The translations under genes were made by a program, and so were the position numbers. 64,000 bases of DNA from Lagopus muta. Its lineage: Eukaryota > Chordata > Aves > Galliformes > Phasianidae. The stretch is from assembly GCF_023343835.1 (NCBI RefSeq), contig NC_064442.1, positions 19,206,501 to 19,270,500 on the forward strand, in the 5' to 3' direction. The notes beneath the pieces were generated by a model that was not told the origin of the DNA, did no database searches, and saw only the letters and a program-made list of their open reading frames with translations. Positions 22,701 to 34,340 of this stretch are shown here, piece after piece; positions within the stretch are counted from its first letter, which is position 1, and each line of letters opens with the position of its first letter.

Positions 22701-25700
22701 CTGCTGCTGCAGCCTGACCACTTCTGTCACCCTGCTCCCCAGCACAGTCTTTTTGTTTAAGGAACGACCACAAGCTGCTTCCCCAGACCTTACAGCCAGC
22801 TGGTACGGCAGTGGATTAAGGGAGGAAAAGACAGCACAGAGAGAATCCCAAACCAGACAGAAGCTACACGGATTGAAGGCTGTGGCAAGGTCTTTTCCAG
22901 AGACTACAGATGCACGCATGCCCCCCTAACACAGCTCCAAGCAGGATGCCAAGCAGGCAGCCTGCCTCAAATTCAGTGAGCAGTTCCTAGAAAACAATTT
23001 TGTGGTTAAATGCCATTCCTTCTCCTGACAGTTTTCGTAGGCAGCAGGCTTGCCCAATAATAACTTCCACATTTAGCTGTGAAAAGCCCCAGTGAAACGA
23101 CCGGAGAAATTCATCAGGCCCCAGAGTAACACTGTCAGCTGCAGCTGAATTGTTGTATCAGGGCAACGGAGCCAGCTTATGAGCTCTGAGATGCAGAAAG
23201 AGCACCTCAGCTTCTTATCTTTCATTAATATATTCCACCTATGCAGCACTGACCATAATGCCCACACCTGAGAAAAGGCAGCTCAGTTTGGATCCATGGT
23301 ATTCCTCCTCACAACCAGGAGGGCAGGGGACGTTTCCTCAGCTGTGCAAGCACTGCAGAAACAAGTGGTTCAGCAGGAACACTTCTGAGAGGGTTTCCAG
23401 GCTCCTCCACCTCACTTCCCACTGTTTTACCCCCTATCACCACACATGCAAGCAGTCAAACCCCCCCGGTTTTGCTGCTGTGCCAAGAAAGAAGCTGCTG
23501 AGCAAGTTAATGCTGGTGACATCGGCTCTGCATGTAAATCAGGAACTGCCTGCTGCTGGTCACCAAAGCAGAGGAAGCTGCTGTTTGTTTCAAGTGCACA
23601 AAGCTGCGTGCTGAAAAACAAGTTTACACTTGGTCAGAATAAATATCCTGCAGGAAATAAACCTATTGGCTGAGCTTGAAACAAGTCTGTGGGTTTTGTG
23701 ATGGTTTTCAGCCAAGTGCACCCAGAAGCCTACCTACCAAGAGCTGCAGCTCGAAAGGGACACCTGACCGTGGCACAACAGAGCCAGTGGCAAGAGTCAG
23801 AGCACCACAGAGGTGCATTTAAAAACAGCACAACAAAGGGATTATGCACACCTTTCACGGGAGCCTTCTGCAGTTTTTCCTGTGCACAGAAAGTCCCTTC
23901 ATTAAGGAAGGGATCTCTCAAGCATGAGAAGCTTACAGCTGCTTTTCTCATACTTCACAAAAACAAGAAGAGAAGGAAGTTGAGAAAAGCAGGGGAGGGG
24001 TGGCACATGCACTGGTTTGTGTAGGAAGGTCTGCAAAGCCTGCAGCAGCAAGGAAGGGTTCCCAGAGCCTCCCAGCCCTTCTGCAAGCAGAAGCCAATCA
24101 CTTTCAAAGTTCTCTCCAAGCTCTGAACCTAGCAAGGTTTCCCATTTACATGGATTAACAGAACCAGTTCCCCCAGCTCTGTGGGAACTGCATTTATGCA
24201 GCCCATCTCAGGCAAGTGGAATTTTATTCCTGTCAAAATAGTGACATCCCGAGGACAGAAGCTGTTCCTGTGAAACAGTAGCCCAGAATTCTTTGGAACA
24301 CGCTCACAGCAAAATCCTGTTTGTGCAACAAGCATCCAGTTTTCGCTCACTCACCCCTGCAGAACGTCCCCGCCACTCTGTCTTTTATCCCAGCTGCCTG
24401 CTCTGCAACCCCAGGCTCCTTTCTGGCAGCTCAGAGCCACAAGGACCAGCGCCCACTTGCTTATACTTCACCGAGTGCAAAATTTTCCATCCCAGTTGCA
24501 CTCCTCAAGCATCTCAAGCAGGACAGGGGGAAAGCCCTGGGTGCTGGCAGAACAGGGAAGAAGGATGTTAGGATCTTTCTGTGTTAAGACTCTGAATGCA
24601 AGAACACCAACAGCTATAGGGAGCCATGCTGCTTAATTTGTAATGCTGTTGTGTGCAGGCACTGTGCTGCAGACTCATTCAGAAAGGTCATGCCTTCAGC
24701 TAGAACAGCTGATACAGCTGGAAAAAGGGCTTAAGCTTTTGGGTCCAGACGCCTTTCCATGTCACACTGCAGCACCACTGACTTGAGCAGGCAGCAGAGA
24801 GGGGCTCCCAGTGACCCGCATCTGGAGCGGAACTTGAAATTGCTCTAAACGGTTTAAAAACACAACCTGCTCCACTCTGGGATAAGCTCTGTTAAGGAAG
24901 GGGTCAGTTCTCAAAGACTCTGGTAACAAACTGGGTTTTATCAGCAAAACAGTGACAAAACAGCAAAACATTTCCTCATGAATTTCCAGAGGAGACTGTG
25001 TAGCTGTGACCTGGAAGGGCCTGCATCATTTCATCATACAAAGTCTGCTTGCCTCCCACAGGGTAATTAAAATGAAGACTAACACCTATGACAACACTGC
25101 TGTCTGAGCTGCTGAATTTGCAAGCTTAGCATGAATTTAGGCAACTTCATCCAACAGCACTTCACAGCCTGGTCTGTGGAAAACAGCCCTCGTCCCAGAA
25201 GGCGAGACATGCACCACTGTAACACAACAGAGGAGATGCACAAGCACCAGTTACTGCACTAAACAGTCAACCCAGGTGGAAGTCAAAGAGACACCTTACA
25301 GCACAGGTGGCCACAGAATGAGGGGGACACAGCACTCCTAGACAACTCTGCAGAAACTGTGATCTCGTCCCTCCCTGCACACAGGAACACTGCAGTGTGA
25401 GAGCAGCCTGCTGCTGCCACAAAGTTCAGGTGGCTCCCAGGCCTGGACAACGTTACCTCCTGGAACAGAGCACAGGGAGGAGCTTACCAACCCTCACCCT
25501 CTGCATTTCACCTTTCTGCTTCCCATTCCCTCTCTTTGCACAATGTTTGAGAAGTTGCTTCATGGCTCTGCAGCTGGAACAGCCTCTGGGAACGGGGCTC
25601 ACCAGCTCTGGCTGCACACCTCCAAGAAAAGTCTATTAAGAAACCAGCAGTACTTAAGCAAGACAGCTGCCGGCAGAGCTGCTGGAAGAAAACGAGCTGT

Positions 25701-28371
25701 TTCCCCACATATTATCGCAGAGTTATTTGTGTTTGTTCCCAGAAGGAAGCAAGCAGAGCTGTAACGCAGATATGGGTCATTATTTGGACGTCAGATGTTG
25801 CTCACCTTATAAATCAGAGCTGAAAGAGAAGGATCCCTGCTACCCCCTCGCCCACCGGGGATCTTCGACAGTGGGTGAGGGGCATCAGGAGCACCACAGA
25901 GGCCCCGGAACGATGTGCCTGCAGCACTGCAGCTGGGGACAGTTACTCAAAGGTAAAATACTACTGCAAGAGAAAGAGAGGACAGCAGTTAGCAGGGATC
26001 AGGTTTCCAACACTCCAGCTCAACCCCAAGCCGCTCGTATTGCTGCTTCCCCAAGACACGGGAGGGCACCCACGGACCTTCCACGCCTGCAGGTCTGCAC
26101 TAAGCCACCTGGCTGCCCACACTGTGAGAACAGCAGAGCTTTGCTGGAGGCAGAAGGGCTCTGGTAGCCACAAACCCAGAGAGCGTGCTGAGCCACCCCT
26201 TGCTAATAAGGGACAGCTGGGAGCCTGCCAGGAGCAGATGGCTGAAACGCATGACCAGATGAGCACACATTTTCTACAGACAAATATCTACAAATAGACC
26301 AACAGGGCTCAGAAGGAGGAGGTTTAAAGTTTCACGTTTTTGAAACAGGGAGGAGTGAGAGGGCTGGTTCTTCAGACGCCTCCAACACACTGCCCAACAT
26401 CCCAGCTGGCATTTCCACACACGCGTGAATTATCACACAGCTCCCTCAGCCCGATCCTATCATTACAAGCTCACCCCACAGACTTCGTCCTGAAATTGTT
26501 TTTTTATCAGCTTAATACAAGTGAAAGAAGCTCCCCTTGCAATCTCAAAGACCCCTCAGGATCACTCTGTGCTTTACAGGCTTTACCACTACCCTAGCTT
26601 TCAGCACATTCACAAAGGCAAGTTATTTTGCTTCAGGAGCATTATGTCCTTCACCAGCACCAAAAAAGCCCTTTCTCGAGGCACAGGGCAGCAGCAGCAT
26701 TCCTGTAACCAAGCCTGCAAAGCCAACACAAAGAAAGCAGCCCTTGCCCAGCAGTGCCGTGATGCAGCACACCAGCACAGAGCTGTATGACCACCACCCT
26801 GTCACAGCTTCCCGAAAAACAGAGCGCGGCTGTAAAAGACAGGCTCCATGCAGGCATCTACAGCTGGCTGGCTGTGCTGAAGCTTCTCAGGTGAGGCGTT
26901 GCTCTGCACTCCAGCCCTGCTCCGTGAGCTCAGCACCCAGGGAGCCACATCACCTGAATGGCTTGAGCAGTGTGCAGGGAACGGAATGCACACCAGCAGG
27001 TTGAAAACAACCAAAACGCTTGTGGGTGCCAAAAACAACTTGCAAACGCAGTTACGACACAGGCTAGAGTCCTGGCTATCTACCCCACACCAAAACAATC
27101 TCTCTGCAGAAAACACAAATATCCCTCCTTCAGCTTTGCTAGACAGTGCTCTTCTGCAGTGTTTCCATGTGGCCACGACCTACACCAGATGCTGCTTGCA
27201 GAACAGGCTGCTGAACCCTCCAGAAGAGCCATGAGGAACTCACGCTGGAGATGGCTGAGGGCAGAATCCCTCCCGCACGCCCGGCTGCACTCTGTGTTAA
27301 TACAGTCCCTCGGCACGGCATGACTGGGGCCATCAATGGACCAGTGTGTATTCAGTAGTAGTGGATGTGGAGAGGCATGACAAAGCACTTTGCTGTGCCA
27401 TTCCCCACCCCCAGAAAGCTGCTGGCAGCTTTGTTTTTCCCTTCCCTCCTCCCTCACCCCTAGTTAACAATGTACTATTGATAGCTCTCTCCAACTTGCG
27501 GCCAATGCATCGAGAAGCTGGATAATGAAGTGCAGTCGTGGGGGAAAAAAAAATAAATAAATAAGAAGAGAGAAAGGCAGCGGTTCTCATGCAAAGCAGC
27601 TCCAGCCACTTCCCAGTTTTGCTTCCTCCGGCACATGCAGGAGGCAGAACATAAGCTCCCTTCTTCAAGGGCTCGGCCTCCGGGCCCGGCCTCACCCAGC
27701 CGGCACGCTGCCTCACCTCCCACCAAGCGGCCCTAACAGCAGCACGGGGCGCCAATCGAAGGACTTTTCCTTCTCTCCCACGCAGCGGTCCCACGAAGAA
27801 CTTCACACCACAGCCCGACAAAACCTCCTCCTCGACACAACCGACGCAGAGCACAAACTGCACAGCGCTGCCATCCGCGGCCTCTTCGTGTTCGCCGTAG
27901 CAAAGGCGCTGAGCCCCCCGGGCTCCTCCGGCCGATCAACGCGCAGAGCTCCGCGCCCACGCCGTCGGGTGTCACTTCGCAGCGGACACCCGCTCACCTT
28001 CCAGCCGCACACCTGCAGCCCTGCACCTCCAGGCCCCGCCGCGACGAGTCGGGCCGCTTCCTTCTGTCGCGCTGAAGAGCGGTGCCGGGTGCCGTCCCCA
28101 CGCAGCCCCACCGCCGGCCCCGTGCCGACCTCCCGGTGCCGAGGACGCAGGGACGGCCCCGCTAACCGCAGGACGGCTGAGCGCCGGGCCCTACAGCGCG
28201 GGCCGCCCGGCCGCCGCCTCCCGCCCACCTCAGCGAGGGAAGGCCGCAGCCCGCCGAGGCCCACCCCGCCGGAGCTCCTCGGGCCCAACGCCCTTCTCCG
28301 TCAGCCTACGGCTCCCCGAAGAGCGCGCAGAGGCTCGGCGGGGCCGCGCACCTGTCCTGGGTGTTTATCAT
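19612..28371 (-). CDS. OAZ2: OAZ2, ornithine decarboxylase antizyme 2 (complete, needs +1 frameshift)
   Basis: Five coding exons on the minus strand: 28371-28352, 25963-25806, 22472-22297, 20826-20741 and 19745-19612. The first frame starts MINTQDSSILPL and stops at TGA 25887-25885 after 32 codons ending LWCS. Shifting +1 at TCC-TGA opens a frame continuing DAPHPLSKIPGGRGG, then VHFQYKVTEVK, SSWDAVLS, FVEIPDGLLADGSKEG, LLEFAEEKMK and FLGFEIVRPGHP, ending in an acidic SSSDEE before TAG 19614-19612. The shifted product is 190 residues, about the family length. Antizyme 2 binds ornithine decarboxylase monomers, blocks dimerisation, promotes ubiquitin-independent proteasomal degradation and lowers polyamine uptake; polyamines stimulate the frameshift, closing a feedback loop. 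The OAZ2-specific first frame distinguishes it from OAZ1. Transcription starts in a CpG island and converges on ZNF609. Confidence 0.97.
20741..20826 (-). CDS. OAZ2: OAZ2 coding exon 4
   Basis: An 86-nt exon (acceptor TTGGCAG, donor G|GTGAGA) encoding LSALLEFAEEKMKVSYVFIC and FRKSREDR, part of the ODC-binding core of antizymes. Confidence 0.96.
20827..22296 (-). other. OAZ2: OAZ2 intron 3
   Basis: A 1.5 kb intron with no exon-like sequence. An AT-rich block at 21335-21470 contains TTAATTA and CTAAAAATA and may be a regulatory element. Confidence 0.8.
22297..22472 (-). CDS. OAZ2: OAZ2 coding exon 3
   Basis: A 176-nt exon (acceptor TGTGCAG, donor GG|GTAAGT) encoding DEKITVSQDVPV through FVEIPDGLLADGSKEG, the first half of the antizyme fold. 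It ends two bases into a glycine codon. Confidence 0.97.
22473..25805 (-). other. OAZ2: OAZ2 intron 2
   Basis: A 3.3 kb intron. I see no coding exon, RNA gene or interspersed repeat in it. Confidence 0.8.
25806..25963 (-). CDS. OAZ2: OAZ2 coding exon 2 with the frameshift site
   Basis: A 158-nt exon with acceptor TTGCAG and donor AAG|GTGAGC. It contains the end of the first frame, the TCC-TGA shift site, and the start of the second frame through SLSALIYK. The downstream pseudoknot lies wholly in this exon. Confidence 0.96.
25828..25882 (-). promoter_or_regulatory. OAZ2: Frameshift-stimulating RNA pseudoknot of OAZ2
   Basis: Two bases after the shift stop, CCCCTCACCCAC (25882-25871) pairs with GTGGGCGAGGGG (25855-25844) over 12 positions with a single A-C mismatch. 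The 15-nt loop contains GAAGATCCC (25866-25858), which pairs with GGGATCCTTC (25837-25828) downstream with one bulged base. That makes an H-type pseudoknot at the position known for vertebrate antizymes. Pairing was worked out by eye. Confidence 0.85.
25885..25887 (-). promoter_or_regulatory. OAZ2: Programmed +1 frameshift site (UCC-UGA) of OAZ2
   Basis: On the OAZ2 strand the sequence TGG TGC TCC TGA T reads as the conserved antizyme shift site. Normal decoding stops at TGA; slipping one base forward reads GAT and continues in the long frame. High polyamine favours slippage in this family. Confidence 0.96.
25964..28351 (-). other. OAZ2: OAZ2 intron 1
   Basis: A 2.4 kb intron. Its promoter-proximal part (27.9-28.35 kb) belongs to the CpG island. 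A short (AAAT)n tract lies at about 27545-27565. No exon-like sequence was recognised. Confidence 0.8.
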
Positions 28372-28750
28372 CCTCGGCTGCCTCCGGCTAAGCTCGGCTC
28401 CGCTAGGCTCCGCACCTCCTCCCTCCTCCGCCGCCGCGCTCCGACTGACCCCGCCGCGCGCCGCGCCCCGCCCCCTTCCCCCGAGCGCTTGACCACGCCC
28501 TCTTCCATCGGCCACGCCCATGCGACCACGCCCCCTCCCGTTGACCCCGCCCCCTCCAGCGCGCGCCGGGCAGGCCGGGAAGATCCACCGCCCCAAACAA
28601 AGGCGGCGCGCGCCCCTGCCGCGCATGCGTGGTGCGCTCCTCCCCTCAGTCCTGCGCTTCGCGGGGGTTGGGCCGCGGGGAGCCGAGGCGGGTCCGGCTG
28701 CCGTGGGTCCGTGGGTCGGTGTGATGCGTGACAGCCTGCCTGGTTCGTGG
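27900..28750 (-). promoter_or_regulatory. OAZ2: CpG-island promoter and 5'UTR of OAZ2
   Basis: Very CpG-dense DNA surrounding the OAZ2 start codon. Upstream (28490-28560) are several CCACGCCC/CCGCCCC boxes typical of SP/KLF binding, and at 28620-28631 CGCGCATGCGTG closely fits the NRF1 motif. No TATA box is seen. The transcription start is probably between 28380 and 28500, but I cannot place it exactly. Divergent transcription on the + strand is possible. Confidence 0.8.
28352..28371 (-). CDS. OAZ2: OAZ2 coding exon 1 (start codon)
   Basis: Only 20 coding bases: the ATG at 28371-28369, then MINTQD and two bases of the next codon, followed by donor GTGCGC. The start is chosen because MINTQD followed by SSILPL after splicing is the conserved OAZ2 N-terminus. 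The frame stays open far upstream through GC-rich DNA, which I take as chance. Confidence 0.93.
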
Positions 28751-28785
28751 TAATCGAACTTCAGAGGTGGCCTGCGGACCTGCTG

Positions 28786-28982
28786 ACCCATAGCCTGGAT
28801 GAGTAGGAGCCAGAGGGACGTAGAGACCCGTAGCTCAGGTGCATAGAAACCGGAAGGATGTAGAGACCGCAGTTCAGATGAGTAGGAGCCGAAAAGAGCT
28901 ACAGACCCATAGCCTGGATGTATAGAAACCAGAAAGACCTGCAGAGCCATAGCCCAGATGTGTAGGAGCCAGGAGGACAAGA
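28786..28982. repeat. 40-bp minisatellite, five copies, alternating 80-bp pattern
   Basis: Five tandem units of about 40 bp (unit starts near 28786, 28826, 28866, 28905 and 28945), each beginning ACCCATAGCCTGGATG or a variant and ending near GTAGAG/CTACAG. Units 1, 3 and 5 contain GTAGGAGCC at the middle while units 2 and 4 contain ATAGAAACC, so the array expanded as an 80-bp dimer. It lies just upstream of the OAZ2 CpG island. Confidence 0.9.
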
Positions 28983-31900
28983 GAAATGGGAACGTGGCCA
29001 TCAGCATGCACAGCTGCTTGTTGCAGGGCTCTGCACGCTCTTGTGATGAGCAGGGGGATGCGGAGCCTGCGGAGCCAGGCAGTGCAAGCAAGCTGTGGGC
29101 TGTGATGGGTTCAGCCTGCTGGAACAGAAGTTCCTCAGGCCCCTGGGAGCTGAGCTGGAGCACATCTGGGGAAGCCTCACACCTACTCGCCCTCTCTCAC
29201 GCTATCTGTCCCGGTCCGTGGGCTCGCAGCCTGCCGGCAGTGCTGCTTCAAGGCTCCCTGGTTCCCAGCGCTGCAGCGTTGCGTTGCTTTGGCAGGAAGT
29301 GACCAGCTGTTGTGCAGAAAGCTGGCCTCCAGCCAGAGCCTGAGTTCAAACACGGCCCAGAAAATGGCCTTTCCCCCTTCCTCCATGTTTAAAGCCTTGC
29401 TCACAGCCATAATTCTATTTATAATACCCAGGAAAAGCAAGCTGAGACTTTCCCACAGTGGCTGCCTTGCAGGCGATTGTTGTTCGGGAAGCTGGAATGT
29501 ACACGATATTATTTTTGAATCCCCCGGGAAGGGTTTTATTGCGCGTCCCTTCATGTCCCCATCTGTGCCACGGAACGTTTTGCTGAGTGCGAGGTCTCTT
29601 GCTGCTGTTTGCGGCTCTGAGAAGCTTTGCTGAGATGCTTTGGCTGTCTCTGCTCTGTGGCATGTGTGTGTCCACCATCCCCAGTGCCTCTGGGTACTTT
29701 GCAGATGTGCTGCTAGGATGGTGATTCCACCCGTCTGCCCATTTCCAAGGCACTTCTCACCTGCCAATGAGGTCTGTGGCACTTGTGGCTTTTCCATTTA
29801 CCAGCACTGCAAAGCAGTGAGCTGCTGTTGTTCTTAGGTCATTCCTCTGTCCCCTGCTTGCTGTCCTTGCTGTGCAGCAGTGAGGCTTTTCTGGTCAATA
29901 TCATCCTTCTGCCTAGCAAACTGTCCTCTTTTCTCTGTTCTTTTTTTCTCACAAGCCATTTGCAAGCAGCTTCCCAGCTCCCAAAGCTTTGTGCGTTGTT
30001 TTAGCGTGGCATTCCACATGCAGTCCAGCAGAGCATGTACCTTTCCTGGCCTGGGAACACTTCTTGTGCTGCAACCACTGCGAGGTAGGACTGGCACCTT
30101 ATAGCAGCTCTGCTGTTCATTGTGCCAGTTTTAGGATTCATCATCCCAAATTCCAGGTGATGATGTTTGCAGGCCTTGGTGTTTAAGAGCCTGGCAGCCT
30201 CATGGTGCTGCCTAGGGTGGAAGATGCTAGGTGGAAACAAGTGAGGAGATGACAGGAGGACAGCTGCTTGTCACAGCCCTCCTGAACGTGGGACTGACAG
30301 CAAAGATGCTACCCAGATGTTCAAGGCTGAGAAGGACAGCAGGGTCCCTGTGGGAAGGGAACATCTCTCGAACATTTGCTCTGCATTCTTCCTTGTCATC
30401 AGTCCTGGCCATGAGTTTGTGTGAGAAATGGCCATAAGCCCGTTCACCCCTCTGACTGGCTCCATGGCAATGCAATCACAGGCTGACCTCACAGCCACAA
30501 CCTCTCAGATAAGGAAACCCGTGCTGCTGGTTGTACTAGGGAAGCTGTAGCCTTTCCCTCTGCCTGCTCCCACCGTGAGTACCGCATGCTTTTCCCTTGG
30601 CTGTGCCCTCATCATTGCGACCAGAACCTCAGAGCCCTCAGTACCACATAGCTGGATGTGTCAGAGGCGTGCTGCCTCATGGAAAACATTTAGGATCAGA
30701 ACTTTGAAATTAATGATAGAAAAAGATCGGTAGCTCTCCAAGTAATTAATGCCCTTCAGTTATTTAAAATCGTCTTTAGGAATGTGCCATTTGGAACTTT
30801 CTAGGGCTGAGAACATATCTGGGAATGCAGTTATGTCTTCAGCTGCAGCCTTTTCACCCTGCTTTTGTGACTGCTCGTTTTCTATGTTAGGATCTTGTTT
30901 TTCTAGGGGAAAAAAAAAAAATACAAAACGAAACGCTGCCAAGAAATTTTGTTTTCATACCTTGATCCTCCCAGGCTGCCAGTTTGGCCTTCCTGTGCTG
31001 ACATGTATTGCATTACCAGCGCTGCAGCACCAGCAGCGTTCCTGGGTTTTGGCTTCCCGTGTTTCTGGGTGAGCCATGGATGTGCTCAGGGGAGTTGGTC
31101 AGCCTGCAGGGCTGCGAGGCTGGAATCGTGTCTCAGAGTTCTCGTGTGATTGTCCACCTCAGGGTTGGGTTTTAATGGTTGAAGCAAGCCATGCTGATGC
31201 AGTTTTCTGCTGCTCCTTCATATTCCCGTCATAGTGAGTTGCTTCCCTGGCAGACCTGCCTGGAGCTGGGGGTCAAAGCTGAGGCACGCTGCTCCCATCC
31301 ATGCCTCTCTGTGTTTTAATGAGCTCTGTCAGAATTCGTTACTTAGCCATTAAGTGGTGTCAGCGCAGAGTTCATGCATGAGCTAAGTTGAAAATCTGCT
31401 AGGTGTAAATTAGTGATGAGAGAAAAGCAGGTCAAGGAACATGTTGTTTCAGAGCATGCTGAGCTTCAAGCTTAGCAGAGGCGATACTGGTGCATCCAAG
31501 GTCTTGAGCAGGCAGACAAAAGAACATAGGTGGGGGATGAGAGCTGGTGACAAGACGTGGTAGCCCGCCATGGTTCTGCGTGTCACCAACAAGCAGTGTG
31601 CTCTGAAGATGCTCTGGGCCAGTCCCCAAGCCTTTACAGGCATCGGAGAGGGCTCTGCTTGCATCAGTGTGGTGGTCATGGGGTGAGGTGCTGCTGTGAG
31701 AGACACGTGAGCCCCCAGCAAGCCTGCACAGTGGCAGGATGTGTTGCCCTGCAGGGGCAGGCAGGGTTTTACTTCACATACTGGAAAAAGACACTTCCTC
31801 CGTCTGTGATCACTTGGCATAGCACAACCTGGAAATGAGGTGTGATGGAAAAAATAAGCCACGAAGAACAAAGCCTACAGCAAAGGCAGGAACGTGTAAG

Positions 31901-33599
31901 TGAGAGGTTGGGGCATGTGGCTCCCAGCTTGTGGCTGTGTCAGCTCGCTTCCCTTGGTTAAAAAAAGGCGTCTGTGTTTCTCTGCCCCTGTTTGCTGTGA
32001 TGGGAGGATGCTCACAGCTGCTTTTCTGCGTCATCTTGGCCTCCCTCTTCCTCTGTGCCCGGAGCCTTTTTCTTTGGCTGCCTGTGGAGTCCGTTCGTGC
32101 TGTAGGATACATCCAAGACCTCCTGGTGCAGGCTCTGCTGGGTGGCACCAAGTGCCAAAAATGAGCCCTGGAGAAATATCTGAGGACGGATTGCTAACGA
32201 AGAGAGAGGAGTGCTTTGCTGGAGGGAACTGCCTGGGGAAAAGGAGGCCTTTGGGAAGAACAATATTGTGTTTAAAACAGGAACATGCTTCCTAGTGTGC
32301 AGACAAGTGTCATGCAAGCTGCCTTGTGTTGTGGCACACTGATGGGTGCAAAGGAAATGCTGTGGCTGATAGCAAAAGGACTGGTGGATGTGACAAGGAA
32401 AACAGACGGGCTGTGAGGAAGTGTCTTGCTCTGACACACTGCACATCTGAATCCAGCTAGGTCTTTGTATTGATTTTTGTAAAAGCCCTTTCAATTACTT
32501 TTGCAATGAGCTCATTCTTTCTGGCACATCTCCTCTCCCTTGTTCACTTAACACGGGCTTTGTCACACCTCTCTTCAGCCCTCTGCATGTGAGCTGGGAA
32601 CAAGCAGCTCTGTTGTTGTCCTCAGGGAAAAACAGGCACCTTTGGGGCATCTCATCCTGGCTGCTTTTCGACGCCGTGTGGCAGTGTGTTGAATGGAGCT
32701 GGAGGTGTTTCTGATAGAGCTGTCTGAAGTCAGCCGAAATCCGGCTGGCGTGCTCTGCACCGGCACAGCAAGGCTCACTCAGAGCCTTTCTTTCTGCTTC
32801 GGTGTTTGGGTTTCAGGCATGTTGTGAAGCGATGCTGGAGGCTTTGCCTTGGCTGTTGGCTGGGCAGCCTGGTGGTCCAGGAGCGCGGATTCGCTCTGGG
32901 CTGCAAAGTGCCTGCTTGCTGAAGCTGCTGGGAACAAAGAGCTGAGGAGCTCACGGTCCTGTCCAGGCAAAAAACCTCCTCTGTTTGCTCTAATAATACT
33001 GCTTTTCTCAATTCTACACCCCCATAATGATGTGTCTGGACCTGTTTTAACCCACTGGATCACTCGGAGGCCGCAGCTGAGGTCTGGTACCCAGATGTTT
33101 CCTGAACCTGATCTTGCCTCCGTCCCATCCTGTGGACTGCTGGAAGAGGTAGCACCATTCCTCTTTCCCTTGCTCTGTGCACATGTGGGCTTGGGATTGC
33201 TCTCTACAAACCCCAAACCCTCATGCTCCTATTTGGCTGTCCCATGGTTATTTCTGCACGTGCAAGGGCTTCTGCTCGGTGCCTTTCCATTCCCATGTGG
33301 TCAGATTCATAAAGCTGATATTTCTGTGGCCCCACAGGAATTTTCAGGCTCAGTGAAACCACCGCTGAGGCTGGCTGCGTCTTCCCCTCTGGATTGCTTG
33401 GGAACGGAGGCGAAGAGAAGAACATTGTCCTGAAAAGCCACGTGCCTCGCTTGCAGCTGGGAGCTGAGACACGGCTTCTGACTTTGCTCTGCAGCCCCTC
33501 AGCCCCTCTCAACCCAACCCAGGACACTGATCAACTTGAAGCTGCTGATTTTCTTGTCATGGGCTCCTGTATGTATTCCAAATGCTGTTGAGACTACTC
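28983..33599. other. Intergenic region without recognised genes
   Basis: No family match in any frame. Only short chance ORFs, an A-tract near 30909 and unremarkable sequence were seen. Confidence 0.7.
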
Positions 33600-33760
33600 T
33601 GTGGGTATTTTTAGTGTGAATGGCTATAAATAGGTGTGGGTACTTGTCTTCTACAATTTTCTTCTTTAAGGTTTAATGGATATTTTGCCAAGAGATGAAG
33701 GTAGATTGTTTATTCATGACACGGGTTGCTAAATTGCTTGATGCAGTATGAATGTGCAAC
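33600..33760. promoter_or_regulatory. Candidate regulatory element with MEF2-type site
   Basis: An AT-rich block in GC-richer surroundings. CTATAAATAG at 33624-33633 is a perfect match to the MEF2 consensus, and GTATTTTTAG just upstream (33605-33614) differs from it at one position. It could act on RBPMS2, which is expressed in heart and smooth muscle, but this is inference from motifs. Confidence 0.35.
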
Positions 33761-34029
33761 CCTTTCCATTGGCTGTCTCAAAACCACCAATTTCACTTTG
33801 GTAGTGTTTCAAAGTTGCTGCATTCTATGGGTTTTTTTTTTTAGGCGTTATTTAAATTACTTGTATAAAATTGCATTCTTTATTTGAAACAGCCCCAGAA
33901 ATCTCTGTCGGGCATGCAGAGAGTAAGAAACCTCTTGTATTCCGGAGGGACAAAGTCTGCATTTCTTGGGTAGGCTCCTTTTAAGGTGGATGATGAGCAG
34001 CTCTGGATTTTCATCTTGCAGAGAAGACC

Positions 34030-34340
34030 ACAGACCCTTTCTGGGGCTGTCAGCGTGCAGAGCAAGTTGTAGTGAGTGTAATGCTGTGGGAGGCAGGAAA
34101 GGGTTTTGGGGGAAGACCTCCACCTGCTGACAGTGCTCTGCCCAATGCAGCCCAGGGCACCACTCACCACTTTGTCCCAAGGGCACATCACTGCCTCACA
34201 GTCACCTCGGTGTCCCCAGCACCCTGCGGCCATTTCTGCTTCCAGCTGGGTGCCCCAGCACGGCTTTGGAGTTGTTCCTTCCCAGCTGCAGGACTTCCTG
34301 TTGCTCTTCGGTGAACTCTGTGATGTTACTGTTGCCCATT
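34030..34340 (-). mobile_element. CR1-type LINE fragment, decayed, copy A
   Basis: On the minus strand the sequence reads like the 3' half of a CR1 reverse-transcriptase region: a GTCCTGCAGCTGGG segment, a GGGGACACCGAGG-type segment, GCCCTTGGGACAAAG, then CCTGGGCTGCATTGGGCAG and GCAGGTGGAGG. Frameshifts and stops show it is dead. It is homologous to the fragment near 44.2 kb. Confidence 0.7.

Noticed and set aside
28306-29163. 285-codon minus-strand open frame ending in the OAZ2 start region
   Set aside because: It runs through a minisatellite and CpG-island DNA, has no family similarity, and only its last codons coincide with real OAZ2 exon 1; beyond 28352 it reads into the intron.
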